A DNA stretch of 64,000 nucleotides from Ophiura sarsii. Its lineage: Eukaryota; Echinodermata; Ophiuroidea; Amphilepidida; Ophiuridae. The stretch covers positions 32,037,359-32,101,358 of the forward strand of contig CM069456.1 of NCBI GenBank assembly GCA_035610835.1. Direction: 5' to 3'. The position numbers were made by a program, and so were the translations under genes. The notes below the pieces were generated by a model, which was given only the letters and a program-made list of their open reading frames with translations, searched no databases and was not told the DNA's origin. Shown here one piece after another: positions 57,240 to 64,000 of the stretch; position 1 is the stretch's first letter; each line of letters opens with the position of its first letter.

Positions 57240-58420
57240 TTTCGCCTAGACAATCCTCAGTGAAGCGCAGCTTGAATTATATCGTAACCCGGCGAGCACA
57301 AGCAAATCTGATGACTTATAATGCGGTTATACTCTTTAAAAGGGCTCACATTTCTATTTATCTTGAAATCTGGGAGCACATGTAATTAATCACAGATGGT
57401 GAATGAATACAGAAAGATGAAAAGATTCAAATACCGTACGGAATACATGAATGAATTTTATGAGGTCGTATTACGTTTAGGTGCGTACATTACACACAGA
57501 AAGGGAATGGCTGAACTTAACATTCCAAACTACACAACAAAAGGGCGTAAAGCCAATAATTTTGATCTCGAGTCTCAATTTTGTTTCTATTGTGGGATTG
57601 GTTGTGAGGTAATGGCATAGAATGCTGTATCATATACCCTCTGGATATAATGCAATAACGAAAACAGGCGTTACCATTGAAAATATATGCTCAAAATGTG
57701 ATCCTAGCAGGCCCGTTGCCAAGGGGCAATTACACGATTAGCTATGAGTCCCAGCGAATCGTTTATGACATCTTTAGTGCTAAATTAGAATTTACATTCT
57801 TCTTTAATGGCATAAGAAACAAGAGATCGCAAAGGAAACAAGAAACCATTCATATGCAGAGCTATATTCAGCAATGTTTTACTCACACACACCAACACAC
57901 ACGTATTTGACTCTATAGATTATCTCAAATTAAAGAAGAAATCTGCGTCACAAGGAATTTACCAGAAATACCAATCAAAATACAAAACCAAAATACCAAC
58001 AATCATGTAATGATATTTTGTCAGGAGCACTATGCAAACATTAATGCTTCTTTAAACACGCTTGATATTTTAACTGTGTCGAATGGATAAGAATTTTAGA
58101 AATTGAATCTTCTGTGTTCATCGAGTTCTATAGTTTTGTGCTAGGAAATGGAAATGATTGGATTAGAATCACGTTTTCACGCAATCTATGCAGCCACATA
58201 TCATTAACATTGTCTCATCAACCAAGAACATCATGAATAGAAGTACCTTACGAATTTGCATTGTGAATTGGTATCATGTATAACATGTGATAGGTGCAAT
58301 GAAACTTGAGAATTGGAACACATTGTAGATTCAAACAAAAGAATATAACAAAACGACCTTTCCAAATTAGGAGTTATGTTTTGTGTGATTACCGCCAGAA
58401 ACCTGACAAAGTTTAAAAAA
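57240..58420. repeat. Segmental duplication F, copy 1
   Basis: Matches 59335-60250 and, in its second half, 61760-62045. Tracts include TCAGTGAAGCGC, TCACATTTCTATTTATCTTG, GGTGAATGAATAC, TTGTGAGGTAATGGCATA, then GCAGCCACATATCA, AAGAACATCATGA and CATGTGATAGGTGCAA. No ORF is shared, so it is non-coding. It holds the MITE-free version of the site at 59393. Confidence 0.8.
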
Positions 58421-58656
58421 AAAAAAAATTGCAAATGCGATGTTTAGCTATTGGTTGTTACCTTATACAATGTATTGAAGCATACGAGGGCGCAGAAATA
58501 CAAGGACGTTCCGCCGACCGTTTAAAATGGCTCTATTTGAGCCAATCGAAAATTACCAGTCAGCGCGCAAATAGGGTGTCATTTTAAAATTCGAAAACTT
58601 GTCGTACCAATTTGTGGGCCTATTCCAAGCGGTATTGTTATGAATGGGTATAAAGA

Positions 58657-58900
58657 GAGCATGTGTGATCTAGTGGATAGCATGCAGGTCTCACAATACA
58701 AAGTTTGTGAGTTCTAGCCCCGCTACAGCCAACATGTTTGTATCCGTGGGCAAGGTACTTAGTCTCAATTGCCTCGTGGTTCGGAAGTCACGTAGAAATG
58801 GTGGTTCCGTGCATCGGAAGAACTATCACCGAGCACGTTAAAAAGGTCAGACTCCTTCGTAAAGAGTAGGGGATCATCCCGGGTCTGTATCTGTACACAC
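58657..58900 (+). mobile_element. tRNA-derived SINE, copy 2
   Basis: TGATCTAGTGGATAGCATGC (A box region), GTTTGTGAGTTCTAGCCCCG (B-box-like), CAAGGTACTTAGTCTCAATT, CCGAGCACGTTAAAAAGG and GGGATCATCCCGGGTCTGTA follow the same order as 29333-29567 on the opposite strand. An ACAC-rich tail follows. Confidence 0.88.
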
Positions 58901-59330
58901 ACACGTAATAATGTAATCCTATACATACCTCCATGCACTAGGCGTGGCGCACCAATGGAGTAAACAAATAACCAAAGAAAGAATGATTAACTAAGTTGCT
59001 TCCATTGTTTCGTCCAAGGACGACCGATGATGATGGATGATGATAAAGTAATATAAATAAAAATGGAATATAATGACTCTAATGGCTGCATTGGTTAGCA
59101 GTTTTTATTTCTCGGACACTGTATATTTTATATTCTGTTTCATAATAATGTTTGCTTGTAGTCTCTACCACTTTTATGAACCTGTCATTGTATTCTCTAC
59201 AGCATTTTAACCACATCTCCAAGCTACCTCCCACTTTATAGTAATATAGCCACTCTCAATATCCTTCAAATTCGTTACCCTTCTCGAAATGCGTACAGAT
59301 TGCGGCACTTGGAGATTATTAGTTTTTTTT
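58901..59330. other. No recognisable feature
   Basis: Between the SINE and duplication copy 2. Short GATGATGATGGATGATGAT microsatellite near 59025-59043. Confidence 0.4.
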
Positions 59331-59334
59331 AAAT

Positions 59335-60250
59335 TTCCCTATAGAAGTGATAAGCAAATCCTCACTGAAGCGCTACGTGAATTCCATCTTAACACTTTCC
59401 ACGCGGCTATTAATTCTACCATACACAAAACAGATTTTTCAGAAACCTTTCACAATTTTCAAAGTCTATCTCAATGATTAATGAACCAATACTAGGCATG
59501 TTTGTACTTTTTTCAATGCATTTCTCATGGTGATTCCAAATATTGTGATGAAATTCAATAATTATGACATTTTTGAATCATTTTGTGAAATTTTGGAATG
59601 TCGTCTGCAGCTGCCTGCCGCGTGGAAAGTGCTAACACCGAGCAGTGACAAACCTGATGCGCAAAATACTCCCTAAAATGGCTCACATTTCTATTTATCT
59701 TGACATCTAGGATCACATGTATGTAATCACGTATGGTGAATGAATACAAAAGCTTAAAAGATTCAAATAACACACGGCATATCTGTATGTGACTTGTGTA
59801 AGGTCGTATTACGTAACATTATCAAAGATTGAAATACGCTTAGGTTCACACATTACAACGAGGAATTGTATTCCACATGAACTTAACATTCTCTATTATA
59901 GAGCATAGGACGTTAAGCCACCAGAGAGATCGCTTTATCTCGAGTGTCTGTCTTGGATTATATTGTGAAATTTGTTGTGAGGTACTGGCATAAAACGCTC
60001 TCCCTGGAGGTATAACACCATTACACACACAAAATAGGCATTTTCGTTGACGACAAATGCTCGAAATTTGATCGAGCAGGTCTTTAACTCTCACCAAATT
60101 TAAAAGATGGTGATGTCACTGTTCACCGTTGCACCAATATTTCACATTTTATATAAGCGCTCAACTAAATTTCCGTTCTCTTTTGCGGATGCTGAAGTAA
60201 CAAGAAACCATTCCTTTCCCGAAAGATGCAGCAATGTTTATATAACAGGC
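59335..60250. repeat. Segmental duplication F, copy 2
   Basis: Second copy of 57240-57880, containing an inserted TTAA MITE (59393-59631) that is absent from copy 1. The second half of the duplication resumes at about 61760, after 1.5 kb of sequence not seen in copy 1. Confidence 0.8.
59393..59631. mobile_element. TTAA MITE, CACTTTCCACGCGG family, copy 5
   Basis: 239 bp. TTAA on the left (59389-59392), CTAA on the right. Ends CACTTTCCACGCGGC and GCCGCGTGGAAAGTG. The duplicated but unoccupied site at about 57283-57300 (ATATCGTAACCCGGCGAGCA) shows what the sequence looked like before insertion. Confidence 0.9.
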
Positions 60251-61755
60251 ACAAGCTTGAGTCATTGTTCACGTTTCCGAATTGGACTGCACATAGCATG
60301 TACACCCATTCAGATCATAATGACTTGTAACTACAATTTGACCTTTTATCCGTAACATCGTTTGTGAGATGTGCGCGTGAGTTTCCAGTTGCAAAGCCTT
60401 TTATGATTATCCCGTAGTGGACGCTGATTCTAACATGATAAGTCGGTCATGCTTCATCGACTGTCTTATGATAGACACCTGCTTAACAATAACGGGAAAC
60501 CGAAACTTCTCAGAAAGCAATTAAATACTTAAAAATAAAAAACTTGAAAACCAAAATATAAGCGAACGCATTTCACTTAAGACAAATTTTTGTCGCACGA
60601 ACTGAACCAGATATACAGTCCTGTGATGTGATGAGATTGCTGCAGGAGTCTTAGGCAAATATTATTTGGGACAATTTGAGGTTTATGAAATACTCCTTAA
60701 CATGGTAGAATGTAGACCTTATTAATATGCCTTTTCTAATATACTAGTAGTTTTATTGTACCTTGTTATATTTATATGATGTTACAGCGTGCTTAGCCCT
60801 TGTCTATACCCAGGTTATATTTAATAATACAACTTACCAAGGAGGGGTGTTGCCCTATAGTGTTTATCATTAAGTGCCAACTTTAATAATGCTTGGTACC
60901 ACTGTATAGCTATGATAAATCACCTCTTTCCATTGACACCATACAAAGCACCAACGTCATAAATTCGCAGCACCCAAACAGCGCCCCCATTTGACCAAAA
61001 TGTGGTGTTTTTGTACTAAAAAAACCAGCCTAACACCCGATGTCTACCATTGGTTTGCTAAGTATTAATTAAAACATTACGATTTATAAAAGTAATGAGG
61101 TTGAAATCGATAATAAAAACATAAAAATGTTGAAACCAACTATAACCTAACTTTATGGGGGTTATATAATAATGTTGACTAACATGACTAAAAACACCCG
61201 AAATCGTCGGTAGAACGATGCCTCAGTCATTTGACAATTATTTGAGCGTTTTAGAGCGACATAATTAAACGTCTTAGGGTGGTTGCAACAACTTCTCGGG
61301 TAGATAGATGAGTACATGTACGCATCATTGAGGCAATTCTGAAAGCTGTCATCATGACATAGTTGTTAAGTGGAATGAGAACGCTAGTTATGTGTAGCTT
61401 TACATCAACACTAAACAACGTACGATGGCATTTCTGGCTCATTAATGTTGCCAACTTTAGCTGCGAGGAAACGGAATCATTACAACAATTGATGAGAAAG
61501 TAATGCATAATGGGAATAATCCATCGCTTGTCAAATTTTAAAATTGTATGTTAAATTCATGTCTCATAGAAATGCTGTGTAACATAGTTTAATAGATCGA
61601 TCAACGAGATTGCACAGTATTGATCTTCTCAGTTATGTGCCATCTATTCTTGCAAGACGGTGCCAATTTCCTTTTTTGAAAATAGAAACATGATATGCGC
61701 CTGTGACGGATGTACATTTCAGAAATGTATGTGTGTTCTCTGTGTTAACCAAATT
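60251..61755. other. No recognisable feature
   Basis: 1.5 kb inserted between the two halves of duplication F copy 2. No terminal repeats or gene were recognised. Confidence 0.4.
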
Positions 61756-61759
61756 AAGC

Positions 61760-62045
61760 GCAAAGAAAGGATGAAATGATTCGATTAGATTGCATGCACG
61801 CTTTCACGCAATAAATGCAGCCACGTGTCACTTATGTTGTCTCTTCAATTAAGAACATCATGAGTTGAAGTACCTTGCGAATGTTCAATGGTTATTGCTG
61901 ACATGTCTAACATGTGACAGGTGCAAAGAGACCTGGGAATTAGAACATGTTGATATTGAAACAAAAGAATGTAATAGAGCCCTCAACGATCATTTTAGAT
62001 TTTTAGAAGTTATGTAACGCTAGATTTTCTTTAGGTATCTGGCAG
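61760..62045. repeat. Segmental duplication F, distal part of copy 2
   Basis: Matches 58150-58400: TTTCACGCAATAAATGCAGC, AAGAACATCATGAGTTGAAG, TCTAACATGTGACAGGTGCA and AAACAAAAGAATGTAA. Confidence 0.8.
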
Positions 62046-63375
62046 TTTTTTAGGGGGAAATCTGTAATGGTGATATACATGTATGTAGAGAAAATCCAGC
62101 ATCGCTTATGTTTATTTTACACACAAGGAAAAAAATGTAATCATAAAGAATTTATGTTGTAGTTTCATACTTTTTCCTTGGTATCTTGGAAAATGTATAT
62201 ATATTTTCTGGCTTTAAGCCCTCACTATTTAACGTTACAGTTGTTATTTTTTGGTTAATTTCATAGTTTTGATGCATTTAAGGGACTAGAGATCTTGAAT
62301 TGAGGTCAATTTCAAGTTGAAGCTGTTAATATCACTTTCAAAGAGCACCAGTTGTTCTGTTGTTGAGCACCAGTAGTTATTATATGCGTATTGGCGGAAA
62401 AGGTAACTCGCGTTCTTACTACGTGGAAATAAAAAACAGAATATCCAGAGGCAATAACATTTTTATACCAGTTTGAATATACCGATAAGGTCCCCAGCAT
62501 CTCTAGGTCACAATAAAAGACTTCATCTACCGGATTAAAAAGACGGCTATTGAAACCCATCGGGTATACCGATATCGGACCTTCTGTAAAGCGATGACAA
62601 ATAGGAAGGAAGAAGCTATTAACAATATTGTGATGTCAGCATTACATAATTGATAAATTTTGTGGCGCGCTACGATGTCTCAAGGTCTAGCTTCGTATAT
62701 CAAGAGGCACCACTCACAAAGGTTTGAGACTGAGCTGTTCAATGTCAGATGTCTGTGTCATAGACTTGATAATGAGTACATATATCGTACTCTTCATGGC
62801 GCCTTAAGTTATTTTACTATGTGACTTAAAGAGGAGAATGTCTATACCGATTGGCGCGTCGAAACTGCTGTCTTAATAATTTGTGCTCCAATCTAAGTGA
62901 TGAATGATATTGCTAAGGTTTAAAAATATTTTGGACTGTTTCCGAAGGTACATGTGCCCCGCCAAAATATAACGCAAGTGTATCTCACTGCGACGTAGTA
63001 CGCCTTGAAGATTATTCGTGCGCTATGTTCATAACATATTGGTCCAAAAAGGATTCTGAAATTCTAAATCTGACTGTAGCACAATCGCTAAGGCCAATAA
63101 GTACTTCGTAAGGGATTTCACACATACCTCATACCATTCAGGAAATATTGGTTTTACGTGATGCAAACAGTTGTCCAAGTTGGCAACATTATACGCAGAT
63201 TATCATATTCTGTAACTGTTTGCCCATAACTTACCGTTATCGGTGATTTGAATCAGTTCACGGGTACAAATTGCCGAATTTTCTTTAGGTAGAGTACACG
63301 TTATTATAAACTGCTCAAAAATAAGTTCGGAAACATGTTTTCAATAGCCAATCTTTCAAATATTTCGTGATACAT
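62046..63375. other. No recognisable feature
   Basis: Intronic or downstream sequence with no exon or transposon end that I can support. Confidence 0.4.
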
Positions 63376-63379
63376 TCAT

Positions 63380-63702
63380 TTTGTGTTTCAAATCAATAAA
63401 AAGCTGAAGTGTTTCTCATTCCAGCGATACCTCATTTATAGCATTCACTTGTATCGGTACTTAGCCACCTGCTTGTGAATGTGGGAGGGTCTCATTCAAA
63501 ATGTGCCATTCAGTACGTGGGGGGGGGGGGGGGGGGGGGGGTGGGGGGGGGGGTGCTCTGGGACATGTTCATATTGTGTTGCATACCAATTGAAAGCTGA
63601 TGTGTTCATCCTTTCGGTAATACGCGTACCCCCTTTAGAGCAATTACTTGTTTCAGAGCTCAGCAACGTGCTTGGGAATATGGAGAGATCTCAATCTAAA
63701 TG
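63380..63702. repeat. Direct duplication around a poly-G tract
   Basis: About 125 bp at 63378-63502 is repeated, diverged, at 63572-63702. Pairs include AAAAAGCTGAAGTGTTTCTC with TGAAAGCTGATGTGTTCATC, and CACCTGCTTGTGAATGTGGG with AACGTGCTTGGGAATATGGA. Between them lie G runs of 23 (63519-63541) and 11 (63543-63553). Confidence 0.75.
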
Positions 63703-64000
63703 CCAAAAAACTATTTTGTCCTCGAAAGTCAATAGAGCATTTCCCTATACAACATAGCAAAACAGTGGTTCTCCAAATACCCTGTTTAAACTATTTTTGC
63801 GTATTTAAACATTCGTTTAAGTAGGGTAGCTGAACAACTGGCGTTGTCTAAAGTTTTAAACTGTGTTTTTACAGTGTAGCTGTCAATGTAACACTTCATC
63901 AAAGAATTGTTCTTTTGAGCACGACATAGTGGTGAGTTTGGGACATTTTGGGATTTTGAGATGAGACCTCGCTTATTTACAAGCAGATGGTTAAACACTG

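Noticed and set aside
55076..64000. M3/M4 exons of the channel
   Set aside because: I looked for a segment resembling the M3 helix and the M4 end on the + strand and found none I could defend.

Overview
The window looks like one stretch of an animal nuclear genome. It is AT-rich, has no dense gene packing, contains GT-AG introns, and is crowded with non-autonomous transposons, tRNA-derived SINEs and broken non-LTR retrotransposons. The only gene I recognise with confidence is a Cys-loop (pentameric) ligand-gated anion channel of the glycine/GABA-A receptor superfamily on the + strand. Its transposon types and its glycine-receptor-like exon junctions fit a marine invertebrate, possibly a deuterostome such as an echinoderm or hemichordate. 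The sequence alone does not fix the species.

Three channel exons are visible: 17392-17474 (the Cys-loop), 21691-21822 (loop B to loop C) and 54846-55075 (pre-M1, M1 and the M2 pore helix). Their phases match (1, 1, then 0), and the joined protein runs without a break through the Cys-loop, loop C, M1 and the PAR-type M2. The N-terminal exons and the M3/M4 exons were not found; they are probably outside the window or too short to recognise. The intron between the second and third exons is about 33 kb and is mostly transposon debris.

Region by region. 1-7.7 kb: a piggyBac-like MITE, a tRNA-type SINE, and a 2-kb stretch carrying ten copies of a 12-13 bp motif around a possible two-exon gene. 8.3-9.5 kb: an inverted-repeat element holding 41 perfect copies of a 16-bp unit. 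7.9-16.8 kb: seven diverged copies of an unknown non-coding repeat, with a dead non-LTR fragment and several MITEs among them. 17.4-21.8 kb: the first two channel exons with a second piggyBac-like MITE between them. 22-55 kb (the giant intron): fold-back mariner-type elements, a non-LTR remnant split by one of them, TTAA-flanked MITEs, hairpin-forming minisatellites, hAT MITEs with perfect 8-bp target duplications, local segmental duplications, and an open RTE-type reverse transcriptase fragment sitting inside a Harbinger-type fold-back element. 55-64 kb: a LINE-2-like tail, a LINE-like ORF fragment, a roughly 1-kb segmental duplication whose two copies differ by a MITE insertion, and a tandem duplication around a long poly-G tract.

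There is no operon or pathway here. The biology is a neuronal-type chloride channel gene being enlarged by transposons. The channel has some non-canonical ligand-site and pore-mouth residues. The most unexplained signals are the evenly spaced GTTTATTACGTTA motifs, the 16-bp satellite, the seven-copy repeat upstream of the first visible channel exon, and the palindromic AGTATCG arrays.
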